Positions 38,476-46,036 of a stretch of DNA of 51,478 nucleotides are shown one piece after another (position 1 is the stretch's first letter; the number at the start of each line of letters is the position of its first letter). Below the pieces are notes generated by a model. It was not told where the DNA came from. It was given only the letters and a program-made list of their open reading frames with translations, and did not search any database. The stretch is from an uncultured Coriobacteriaceae bacterium (lineage in GTDB: Bacteria > Actinomycetota > Coriobacteriia > Coriobacteriales > Atopobiaceae), in NCBI GenBank assembly GCA_902801175.1, contig CADCHF010000012.1, positions 1-51,478 on the forward strand, read 5' to 3'. Made by a program: the position numbers and the translations under genes.

Positions 38476-40008
38476 CTAGATGGGGCCGTTGCCCATCAGC
38501 GTGTCGCGCACCTCCATCGCCTTGAGCAGCAACTCGAGCCTCAGGCGCTCGTCTGGGTCGTTGAGGTCAAGCCCCAGCTCGCGGTGGATCCTCGAGAGTC
38601 GCTCGAGCAGGGTGCTGCGATGCACATAGAGCTTTGCTGCGGCTTGGGTCGCGCCCATGTTGCAGGCAAGGTAGACGCGCAGCGTCTGGACGTAGCTGGT
38701 GCTGGACGTGCGGTCATGATCTATCAGCCTCCGGAGTCCCTCAGGGCACCAGAGCTCGAGGGGAATCTCTCCCAGAGCGCTTATCACCATGTCCTGCAGC
38801 GCAAAGTCCTGGAACTGGTGCAGTCGCTCGGATAGACCAAGCAGCGACCCGTTCTCGAGCGCGATGTTGGCCTGCAGGTAGTACAGGCGCGCCTGCATGA
38901 GGTCGCCGATGCGGTCCGAGAGTCCTGCGCGCATGTCCATCCCACTGGTAAAGGGGCTAACCGCCTCGCGTATCACCATCGTTGGCTCACCTTGGGGCAG
39001 GCGGTCCAGGTCAATGAAGGCAATGACCGAGTTGTCGTGGTGCTCAAAGACGAGGCTTGCCGGAAAGGTGCTCTCGACCATGTTGCGCACGTAGCCCAAG
39101 GGGAGCGTTGCCATGCGGCTCGACATCTTGAGGCGCATGCACACAAAGGAGCGGTCGGCTGTGGCGCTGTCGACGGCTGCCTTGGACACCTGGTCGAGCG
39201 GCAGGCCATCGACGAGGTCTTGCACCGCCTGGCGAAGCGAGCCCGGGCCGTTTGGACGTGTGCTGGCGAGACCATCAAGCGCCTGCTGGACTATTTGGGC
39301 GAGCTTCTTGAGGACGAGCTTGTCGGAGGGACGCTCCTCACGTTGCCCGTAGATGAGGGTGACGCAGCCGCAGTAGCTGGAGCCCCTGTGCAGGTTGCAG
39401 TTGAGTGTGCGCTGGCCCAGGATGTCGATCACAAACGGCTCAGTCGCCTCGGTGGACAGCGCGTGCTGGCCCAGAAACTGGTCAAAGGTGGCAAGCGGGA
39501 GACTTGTGCTGTCACCTGCTGCCAGGTTTGCATTCTGCTGGGCAAGCCTGGACAGGCCAAGGATCTTGAAGTCGCCATCGATGGCGAGAAGGGCGTTGCC
39601 TAGCAGGTCCTCGCTGCGCGTAAGCATGCGCGAGACGTCCCCCTCCACATCGAGGATGTGGCGCAGGTCGTCTTCCCACGAGTCGAATGCGTCAAAGACG
39701 TGCTGTACGGCATTGAAAGCCGCAAAGAAGTCTGCCGAGCTGATTGTGACGACGCAGCAGCGCTCCTCGAGGCGTCGCAGGCGCGGGGAGCTGCCAACGC
39801 ATATTATGGCTGCCCCGCGTTCTGCATGGGCGTGCATGGGCAGACGTTCCGCATGGAGCACGTAGAGATGGCCAGAGAGGAAGCTGCGCTCTCTGCCCTC
39901 GTAGAGCTCAGGTCGACCGAGGAGCACCTGTTCGCTTTGCACCCCGACCACCTGTGGCGCCAGATGCGCAGGTAGATTGTCGATGATGGCACTTATGGTA
40001 AGGCGCAT
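38476..40008 (-). CDS. PucR/CdaR-type transcriptional regulator
   Basis: 510 residues with a GAAGGAG site before the ATG at 40008. The N-terminal ~300 residues hold a sensor-like part (LLAIDGDFKILGLSRLAQQNAN...), a middle GGDEF-like region typical of PucR/CdaR proteins follows, and the C-terminus carries the PucR HTH: YLACNMGATQAAAKLYVHRSTLLERLSRIHRELGLDL at about 455-490, ending in the family-typical LRLELLLKAMEV. Such proteins activate catabolic operons in response to substrate. It is divergent from the 409-residue protein gene and shares with it a 272-bp control region holding an operator-like palindrome. Confidence 0.88.
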   Translation of the reverse strand: MRLTISAIIDNLPAHLAPQVVGVQSEQVLLGRPELYEGRERSFLSGHLYVLHAERLPMHAHAERGAAIICVGSSPRLRRLEERCCVVTISSADFFAAFNAVQHVFDAFDSWEDDLRHILDVEGDVSRMLTRSEDLLGNALLAIDGDFKILGLSRLAQQNANLAAGDSTSLPLATFDQFLGQHALSTEATEPFVIDILGQRTLNCNLHRGSSYCGCVTLIYGQREERPSDKLVLKKLAQIVQQALDGLASTRPNGPGSLRQAVQDLVDGLPLDQVSKAAVDSATADRSFVCMRLKMSSRMATLPLGYVRNMVESTFPASLVFEHHDNSVIAFIDLDRLPQGEPTMVIREAVSPFTSGMDMRAGLSDRIGDLMQARLYYLQANIALENGSLLGLSERLHQFQDFALQDMVISALGEIPLELWCPEGLRRLIDHDRTSSTSYVQTLRVYLACNMGATQAAAKLYVHRSTLLERLSRIHRELGLDLNDPDERLRLELLLKAMEVRDTLMGNGPI

Positions 40009-40042
40009 GGCCGCTCCTTCCGTCTCATGGCACAGGATGCAT

Positions 40043-40133
40043 TGTAGGGCGGAGTGCGGGCAATGGAACCCGCTCTGCGGTCGGTGGCATCCTCATACAT
40101 GACGAGCTGCACAACGCCCTACAGATTGCAGGG
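40043..40133 (+). promoter_or_regulatory. Control region with operator-like palindrome, site 2
   Basis: CCCTACAGATTGCAGGG at 40117-40133 matches site 1 (37973-37989) in 14 of 17 bases. A further half-site, ATTGTAGGGC (40041-40050), lies upstream, and TGTAGGGCG (40043-40051) is inverted as CGCCCTACA (40115-40123). The position between the divergent regulator and catabolic genes fits binding by the PucR protein. Confidence 0.55.
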
Positions 40134-40280
40134 TCTTCATCTAGATTTCCGCTGCGAGCGTGCGCCTTTTCAGCCCATGTGCATCCCGTCACGATGAGCG
40201 TGGTATGAGGTGGGGGCTTCTGCCCGAGCAGGCAGGGCCGAGCGGGTGCGAGGGCGCCCGAGACCCAGGAAGGAGAGGAC

Positions 40281-41510
40281 ATGGCACTGCTCAAGCATGT
40301 CGACACGCACCGCGGCGTGCAGACGGCCTTTGGCAAGATCATCCCCGAGAAGGAGGCATACAGCTATTGTCTAAGGACGATTGCTGCCTTCTCGGCCAAC
40401 ATCTTTCAGGTGATGCGCGTCCTGAACGACGACTGGGAGGACCGCACCGAGGCTATCACCGAGATTGCCAACATGATGAACTGCGCGGCTTGCGCCGGCG
40501 GTGAGGACGAGCTCTTCCAATACCTCAACGCCTTTTATGACGAGTGGAACATTCCCGAGCTGGTCAAGCGCGTCGCATGGATTGGCGCCATCTGGGGCGA
40601 CTACGGTGACGAGGCCGAGGACATGGCCGGCCGAGTCATCCAGTTCACCGAGAACCGCGTTGAGAAGGAGCTCGACACCTGCCCGTGGGACATCGTGGGC
40701 TCCGAGATGTGCAACATGACCACCGGCATGTTCACCGCAAACTTTGATATCGCCGCTGGCGGCGAGCACGGCGCCATCACCAATGACGTGCAGCTCAACA
40801 TGTGCGAGGCCCGCGGCTGCGGCAACCCGCACTGCCGCGTGGTCGCCGAGCGCCTCGACCACTTTGGCCTCGAGCACCAGGGATGGCTCGACCATCGCGG
40901 TGCTGCCCACGCCCCGGTGCACGACACGCCTCCCGAGCGCCGTGTGCCCCATGCCCAGGGCCTGCGCAACGGCCAGTACGTGCAGGCCTTTGGCGAGGAG
41001 AACTCGCTCGAGTGGCAGTACAACTGGGTAGCCCAGATGGGCTGGGTCTGGTCCATCAGCTTCCCGCTCATCGCCATTCGCGACATGGCCGAGGACGATG
41101 ACGAGTTTGAGCGCATCCTTCGCATCGTGTTTGCTACCGCTGGCAAGAACTCCTTCATCGACTTCTTTGCGCGGGAGGGGCTGCGCAGCTGGCTGGACAT
41201 CCCACGCTCCATTGGCGACAACGACCCGCGCGTGATGGGCGCCTACATCGACGCCGTGCTGGGCTGCCAGCTGGTGCCGCACGAGTGGGAGGCCTTCGAT
41301 GCCGAGGGCGTCGAGATCCGCGTGAGCCAAGAGGACTTTGAGGGCCGCTTTGAGATGGCTCCGCTCGAGGAGATCACGATGGGCTACGAGGCGCAGTGGA
41401 ACGGTGCCTGCCACACGCTCGTCTCGCCCGAGTGGTCGGTCTGGATCAGCGAGGACGACGACGATTACATCATCAACGTGGGTCGCAAGATCGACGACCG
41501 TGCGCTCTAG
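40281..41510 (+). CDS. Unrecognised 409-residue cysteine-rich protein, first gene of catabolic module 1
   Basis: 409 residues; AGGAGAGGAC precedes the ATG. It is soluble, with no signal or membrane segment. Cys30, 68, 71, 134, 144, 175, 180 and 185 cluster in the first half, including MNCAAC (66-71) and MCEARGCGNPHCRVVAE (174-190), an ending of the G-x-P-x-C kind seen in V4R- or ATC-hydrolase-like domains. The second half (from ~240) lacks this cluster and may be a diverged duplicate. It is followed after 17 nt by a GcvT-like gene and then an SDR gene, and divergent from a PucR regulator. It could be a metal- or cofactor-binding partner in demethylation. I do not recognise a family. Confidence 0.75.
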   Translation: MALLKHVDTHRGVQTAFGKIIPEKEAYSYCLRTIAAFSANIFQVMRVLNDDWEDRTEAITEIANMMNCAACAGGEDELFQYLNAFYDEWNIPELVKRVAWIGAIWGDYGDEAEDMAGRVIQFTENRVEKELDTCPWDIVGSEMCNMTTGMFTANFDIAAGGEHGAITNDVQLNMCEARGCGNPHCRVVAERLDHFGLEHQGWLDHRGAAHAPVHDTPPERRVPHAQGLRNGQYVQAFGEENSLEWQYNWVAQMGWVWSISFPLIAIRDMAEDDDEFERILRIVFATAGKNSFIDFFAREGLRSWLDIPRSIGDNDPRVMGAYIDAVLGCQLVPHEWEAFDAEGVEIRVSQEDFEGRFEMAPLEEITMGYEAQWNGACHTLVSPEWSVWISEDDDDYIINVGRKIDDRAL

Positions 41511-41527
41511 GAGGGGAGTGGTAAGAG

Positions 41528-42523
41528 ATGCTGTTTAAGGACGACGAGGTCGCGCGCGCAGAGGCCAAGGCCGTGCGCGAGAACGCGGGTTGGTATCGCT
41601 GGACGCACGATCTGGTGCGGGTGAGCGGCGCGGATGCCGAGCGCTTCCTCGACTGGATGCTCGTAAACCGCATTGCCGGCACGCCCGAGGGCCGCGGCAA
41701 GTACACCACCATGCTCGACGAGCGCGGGCAGATCATCGACGACCTGGTGGCATTCAACCGCGGAGGCGGAGTGTGGTGGCTCTCCACGCTGTACGGCCCG
41801 CATGCCGTGCGCTGGTTTGACGCGCACCGCGAGGGCTTCAATGTTGCCTACGAGGACGTGACACAGGCTTGGGATATGTACTCGGTGCAGGGGCCAAACT
41901 CCGCCAAGGTCATGGCGGCGCTGCTCGATGAGCCTGTGGACGAACTCAAGCGCTTCCAGATCGTTGACCGTAAGGTGGGGGAGACGGCAGTCGTCGTGGA
42001 CCGTGGGGGCTTTACGGGCGAGTTGGGCTTTGAGCTGTACTGCGCGCGCGAGGAATCCGCTGCCGTGGCCGAGGCTATCGCTGCTGCAGCCGCACAGTTC
42101 GATGCGCCACGCCTGACAACGCTTGAGGTCTATGTGCGCTCGATTCCCATGGAGAAGGGGCTGGCGCTGCGCCAGGACTACTACGGCCTCACGCCCTACG
42201 AGGCAAACCTCGGCTGGTCGGTGCACATGGACAAGGACTTCTTTGGCAAGGAGGCTCTCGAGGCCGCGCATGCTGAGGGCGAGAAGCGTGCCTTTGTGGG
42301 CGTTGAGATTGAGCGCGAGAGCTACGAGGACATCGCCCAGAAGGAGATCCTATACAAGCGCGGCGTGCCTCGGGGCTATGTCACCCAGATGATCTACGGC
42401 TACACCGTTGACAAGAACATCGGCTTTGCCGTGGTGGATGCCGCACGGTGCCCCATTGGCACGCGTGTGACCATAGGCCCCAACGACAGCCCGGCTGTCA
42501 TCGTCGAACCTCGTTGGTTGTAG
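41528..42523 (+). CDS. GcvT-like aminomethyltransferase-family protein
   Basis: 331 residues; AGGAGGGGAG lies 14 nt upstream. Folate-binding GcvT-type enzymes move a methyl or methylene group to tetrahydrofolate. Family landmarks are YTTMLDERGQIIDDLVAF (about 58-75), MYSVQGPNSAKVMAALL (about 118-134), GGFTGELGFELYC (about 160-172), and SIPMEKGLALRQDYYGLTPYEANLGWSVHMDKDFFGKEAL (about 205-245), where the classic GcvT has TPxEAGLGW...DFIGKxAL. No glycine-cleavage P or H protein is nearby, so it probably acts on another methylated substrate. It is in an operon with the 409-residue protein and the SDR. Substrate unknown. Confidence 0.85.
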   Translation: MLFKDDEVARAEAKAVRENAGWYRWTHDLVRVSGADAERFLDWMLVNRIAGTPEGRGKYTTMLDERGQIIDDLVAFNRGGGVWWLSTLYGPHAVRWFDAHREGFNVAYEDVTQAWDMYSVQGPNSAKVMAALLDEPVDELKRFQIVDRKVGETAVVVDRGGFTGELGFELYCAREESAAVAEAIAAAAAQFDAPRLTTLEVYVRSIPMEKGLALRQDYYGLTPYEANLGWSVHMDKDFFGKEALEAAHAEGEKRAFVGVEIERESYEDIAQKEILYKRGVPRGYVTQMIYGYTVDKNIGFAVVDAARCPIGTRVTIGPNDSPAVIVEPRWL

Positions 42524-42535
42524 GAGGGAGCTGCC

Positions 42536-43354
42536 ATGTCAACGAACGAAGGCAAGGTCATTCTGGTTGTGGGTGGGGCCTGCGGCATGGGCGCGGCAAC
42601 CGTGTGCGCGCTGTACCGGCAGGGAGCGCATCTTGTGGTGCTCGACCTCAACGAGGAGGCCTGGGAGGAGCTCGTCGAGGATGAGGAGCTCACCGACGGC
42701 CCTGGCACCATCGACTTTGTGGGTGGCGACGTGTGCGACGCATCCGTGCGCCAGCAGGCCATCGACATCGTGCGCGAGAAGTACGGCACGCTCGACAGCC
42801 TGCTCTACATTGCCGGCGTGCTCGACCTTATGTGCCCCGCGCACAAGACCGACGACGAGCTCTACGACTACGTGATGGACGTTAACGTCAACAGCTGCTT
42901 CCGCATGTGCCGCGATTGCCTGCCGCTGCTTTGGGACCATGAGGGACTACCGGCCAACATCGTCATCGTGGGCAGTGTGGGCGGCCAGGTGGGCTCGAGC
43001 GCTGGCGCAGCCTACATCACCTCCAAGCACGCGGTGCTGGGACTGGCACGCAACCTTGCGCATACCTACCGCTTCCGTAACGTCCGCACCAACGTAGTGA
43101 ACCCCGGCGCCTGCGTGACTGACATCCTAGGCAATGCCATGGAGAAGTGGCCCGACCGCGACATCATGGACCTCGAGGGCAACGAGATCTACAACGTGCG
43201 CGGCGCGGTTGCACTGGGCGTTGACTGGGACGGCAACAACATCACCGGATGGCCCGAGGACATCGCGAACGCAATCCTCTACCTCATCTCCGATGAGGCG
43301 CACTACGTGAACGGTGCCCAGCTCAACGTGGACGGCGGCTGGACCAGCTTCTAG
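42536..43354 (+). CDS. Short-chain dehydrogenase/reductase, NAD-type
   Basis: 272 residues with AGGAGGGAGCTGCC before the ATG; it starts 13 nt after the GcvT-like gene. The cofactor loop is GGACGMGAA (13-21), and Asp37 (VVLDLN) at the end of strand 2 favours NAD over NADP. The catalytic triad is Ser147 (VGSVGG), Tyr160 and Lys164 (YITSK). The usual NNAG is changed to YIAG at 91-94. The C-terminal YVNGAQLNVDGGWTSF is standard for the family. It would oxidise or reduce a hydroxyl/keto group of the module substrate. Confidence 0.9.
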   Translation: MSTNEGKVILVVGGACGMGAATVCALYRQGAHLVVLDLNEEAWEELVEDEELTDGPGTIDFVGGDVCDASVRQQAIDIVREKYGTLDSLLYIAGVLDLMCPAHKTDDELYDYVMDVNVNSCFRMCRDCLPLLWDHEGLPANIVIVGSVGGQVGSSAGAAYITSKHAVLGLARNLAHTYRFRNVRTNVVNPGACVTDILGNAMEKWPDRDIMDLEGNEIYNVRGAVALGVDWDGNNITGWPEDIANAILYLISDEAHYVNGAQLNVDGGWTSF

Positions 43355-43384
43355 GTGAGCGTCCATACGCGTCGATAGCAAACA

Positions 43385-43425
43385 GTGGGAGTCCAGAGTG
43401 TTCCGGACTCCCACTTTCATTCTGT
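43385..43425 (+). terminator. Terminator ending catabolic module 1
   Basis: A 10-bp stem GTGGGAGTCC / GGACTCCCAC with a 10-nt loop, followed by TTTCATTCTGTT. Confidence 0.8.
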
Positions 43426-43460
43426 TCCGCTTGGGCTACGGGCTGGCTTGTCTCACAGGA

Positions 43461-43501
43461 GGGGGCGTGTCAAGGGGACGTACAAATATGCACACGCCCC
43501 C
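43461..43501. repeat. GTGTC-type palindromic repeat copy
   Basis: A perfect 10-bp inverted repeat GGGGGCGTGT / ACACGCCCCC encloses GTGTCAAGGGGACG-type sequence, the motif repeated at 32.2 kb. A reverse-oriented CCCTTGACAC also starts the window (2-10), and GTACAAATGTGTCGCCCC near 49856 is a decayed relative. Confidence 0.65.
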
Positions 43502-43750
43502 TCGCAGGTCCAACTCGTGACACGCTACCGTCGGGGTTAGCGCACCCCGGATTGCTCCACAAGATGATAGCGACGACAATCCGGACGATTCCGAGCGGCT
43601 TCGCACCCGATGAAGATGTGGCCAAAAGTCTCGCGTTCATGTAAAAGTAGCAAAGATTGATGCCGAAATACCTCATTTTTGACCATGGCGACTATTCGAC
43701 GGCTTGAGATAATGAGTGTGAAGTTGGGCTTTTGAGCGAAAGGACAAGCC
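43502..43750 (+). other. Region between module 1 and the second SDR
   Basis: About 250 bp, more A+T-rich towards the SDR gene; it should contain that gene's promoter. No gene or clear operator is visible. Confidence 0.35.
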
Positions 43751-44536
43751 ATGTTTGACTACACAGGTAAGGTCGTTGCGGTGACGGGCGCCTCCTCGGG
43801 CCTCGGCAAGCAGATGGCGGAGGGCTTTGCGCAGCAGGGGGCCAACCTGGTGCTGCTCGCGCGCCGCGTGGAGCGCCTCGAGGCATCCGCCAAGGACTTT
43901 TCCGAGAAGTACGGCGTCAAGGTACTGCCCTGCGCCTGCGACGTCACCGACGAGGCCTCCATCGACGCCGCGCTTGACGCAGCCAACGAGACCTTTGGCC
44001 ACGTTGAGGTGCTTGTCAACTGCGCCGGCGGCGAGAAGGGCACCGGCACCAAGCTCGTGGACTTCCAGCGCAGCGACTGGGACTTTACTATGAACCTCGA
44101 CCTCAGCTCGGTCTTCACCATGACCAAGAAGTTCGCTGGCTACATGGCAAAGGGCATTGAGGCGGGCACGCAGGGCTACGGCCGTATCATCAACATCGCC
44201 TCAATCTACGGCCTTGTGGGCAACACGGCCATCCCGACTATCGCCTACCATGCCTCCAAGGGTGCGGTCGTCAACTTCTCTCGCGGTGCTGCGGCTGAGC
44301 TTGCTCCTCTTGGGATCACGGTCAACACCATTTGCCCGGGCTACTTCTACACCGAGCTCACGACCGAGACGCTCGACACCGACTACTTCCAGGCCTTTGC
44401 CAAGCAGTCTGTTCCCATGCAGCGCTACGGCAAGGAGGGCGAGCTGAACGCGGCGGCGGTCTTCCTGGGCTCCGAGGAGGCCAGCTACGTCACCGGCCAG
44501 ACCCTCGCGGTCGACGGCGGCTACACGGCGGTGTAG
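43751..44536 (+). CDS. Short-chain dehydrogenase/reductase, NADP-type
   Basis: 261 residues; GAAAGGACAAGCC precedes the ATG. The cofactor motif is TGASSGLG (12-19), and ARR (37-39) after strand 2 favours NADP, in contrast with the NAD-type SDR of module 1. NCAGG (90-94) and the triad Ser151 (NIASIYG), Tyr166 and Lys170 (YHASK) are intact. The C-terminus YVTGQTLAVDGGYTAV is family-typical. It lies between the two catabolic modules as a separate transcript. With the NAD-type SDR it could invert a hydroxyl stereocentre in two steps through a ketone, which is an inference. Confidence 0.9.
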   Translation: MFDYTGKVVAVTGASSGLGKQMAEGFAQQGANLVLLARRVERLEASAKDFSEKYGVKVLPCACDVTDEASIDAALDAANETFGHVEVLVNCAGGEKGTGTKLVDFQRSDWDFTMNLDLSSVFTMTKKFAGYMAKGIEAGTQGYGRIINIASIYGLVGNTAIPTIAYHASKGAVVNFSRGAAAELAPLGITVNTICPGYFYTELTTETLDTDYFQAFAKQSVPMQRYGKEGELNAAAVFLGSEEASYVTGQTLAVDGGYTAV

Positions 44537-44554
44537 TCGGCTCGTAGAGGCATC

Positions 44555-44606
44555 CACTCCTACCGTGAGTAGGAGTGATAACGGGGAGCCGCCTTCGGGC
44601 GGCTCC
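44555..44606 (+). terminator. Two hairpins after the second SDR gene
   Basis: CACTCCTAC / GTAGGAGTG (44555-44577), then GGAGCCGCC / GGCGGCTCC with a TTCG loop (44585-44606). Neither has a T-run, so they may slow or stabilise 3' ends between convergent genes. Confidence 0.55.
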
Positions 44607-44671
44607 GCCGGTAACGGGTGTCAAGATGGGCCGTGCGCATACGTATGTGACTCTGCGCCTTGACCGTGCCG

Positions 44672-45904
44672 TCAGGACGCACGCACACCGCTGCGCTCAA
44701 GCCTGCGCGCCTGGAGCGAAAGCCACAGAGCCATATTGACGTTGGGGTCGGTGAGCGGGGCCCCGATGAGCTCCTCGATGCGTTTGAGCCGGTAGTCGAT
44801 GGTGTTACGGTGCGTGAAGAAGTCGCGGGCCGTTTGCGCCACGTTGTAGTTGTTGCGCATGTAGGTCTCGAGCGTGGCCACCAGCTCGGTGCCCTTGCGC
44901 TCGTCGTAGTCCTCGAGCACGTGCAGGTGCGGGTGGATGAACGAGGACATGGAGAAGTGGCCCGCCAGCACCGCTGAGAACGGATACACGCGCGGGTCGT
45001 CATAGGCGAGAAGCGCTATGCCCAGTCCCAGTCCCTCGTCGAGGTCTGCCGTGACCTTGGCCTCACGGCATCGGCGGGCCAGTTCGTGCACGTCATCGAA
45101 GGTGGGGCTCATACCACACACGAGGCCAGATTCCTCAAGCGCCTGTGCCAGACGCTCTCGCCGCTCACCCTCAAACGCCCGCGCACGTCTGCCCAAGAGC
45201 ATGAACACTGCGTCATCCTGTATAGAGATCGAGAACCCCGCATGGCTCACATTTTCTAGCTGGTAGCGCACAGCGTGGGGTATCTCGGGCTTCTCATGGG
45301 GATCGCGTACGACAAAGACGAGGTAAGGTGACTCGTCTTTGATGCGTGCGCGTGTCATGAGGTCATGGAACTGCTCGGGGGAGATAAGAGCCTCGGTCAC
45401 GGCCTCAAAGAGAAAGTGCTCCCGTGCGCTGCGGAGCGAGTCGCTCTCATAGCGAGCGTTGCGCAGCTCGCAGGTCACGATGCGCGCAACATATGAGAAG
45501 AGCTTCTGCGCGTCTTCGTCCAATGGACCACTTACCTCAAGCATGCCAAAGTAGGCAAGGTGCTGCAGGTCATCACCAACCGCAATGTTGAGCCATGGAT
45601 AGCGAGAGGAAGGGAATGCAACGCGCTGCATACCTCTGCCTACCTGAACGCGCCTATCCACGCCGGCCTCTTCGAGCTCACGCATGTGCTCGAGCGTGGC
45701 GTAGCCGTGCGCTTGCACCTCTGCCCAAACAGGGTCTACCGACTCGTCAATCGTGGTGATGGCGAGCACCTTAAAGCGCGAGTCTCCCACATAGCAAGGG
45801 TTTCCCAGCAGCTTTGACGCTGTGTCGACGATTGCCTGCAAGCCGCGGTTGGCAAGCAGGGTCTCCATGAGCTGGTCCTTGCCTCTCTGCAAGCTTGAGT
45901 TCAT
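44672..45904 (-). CDS. PucR/CdaR-type transcriptional regulator of module 2
   Basis: 410 residues from the ATG at 45904, which follows GAGGAGGAGCC. The N-terminal sensor part (about 1-150) is GAF-like in style: LLGNPCYVGDSRFKVLAITTIDESVDPVWAEV. A middle GGDEF-like segment follows, and the C-terminal PucR HTH reads LVATLETYMRNNYNVAQTARDFFTHRNTIDYRLKRIEELIGAPLTDPNVNMALWLSLQARRL, near 345-405. It is divergent from the LigM-like demethylase across a 132-bp AT-rich control region, so it most likely controls that gene. It is a paralogue of the regulator at 38.5-40.0 kb in type, not closely similar in sequence. Confidence 0.88.
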   Translation of the reverse strand: MNSSLQRGKDQLMETLLANRGLQAIVDTASKLLGNPCYVGDSRFKVLAITTIDESVDPVWAEVQAHGYATLEHMRELEEAGVDRRVQVGRGMQRVAFPSSRYPWLNIAVGDDLQHLAYFGMLEVSGPLDEDAQKLFSYVARIVTCELRNARYESDSLRSAREHFLFEAVTEALISPEQFHDLMTRARIKDESPYLVFVVRDPHEKPEIPHAVRYQLENVSHAGFSISIQDDAVFMLLGRRARAFEGERRERLAQALEESGLVCGMSPTFDDVHELARRCREAKVTADLDEGLGLGIALLAYDDPRVYPFSAVLAGHFSMSSFIHPHLHVLEDYDERKGTELVATLETYMRNNYNVAQTARDFFTHRNTIDYRLKRIEELIGAPLTDPNVNMALWLSLQARRLERSGVRAS

Positions 45905-45926
45905 GGCTCCTCCTCTCATCAATTAC

Positions 45927-45939
45927 TGTAAATATTACA
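45927..45939 (+). promoter_or_regulatory. Inverted repeat in the divergent control region
   Basis: TGTAA-ATA-TTACA, an inverted repeat within an AT-rich stretch between the regulator and the LigM-like gene. It could be an operator or form part of the promoter. Confidence 0.35.
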
Positions 45940-46036
45940 AAATGAATGTACGTTTTCCTGTATGGCGTCCAATGGGTAGTGCGAGCGGCGGCCGTATCCT
46001 TAGCGCAAGGTCAGGCACTCCTCGAAAGGAGACATC

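Noticed and set aside
43470..43676. Minus-strand open frame of 68 codons in the gap before the second SDR
   Set aside because: No ribosome site, no domain, and it crosses a palindromic repeat.
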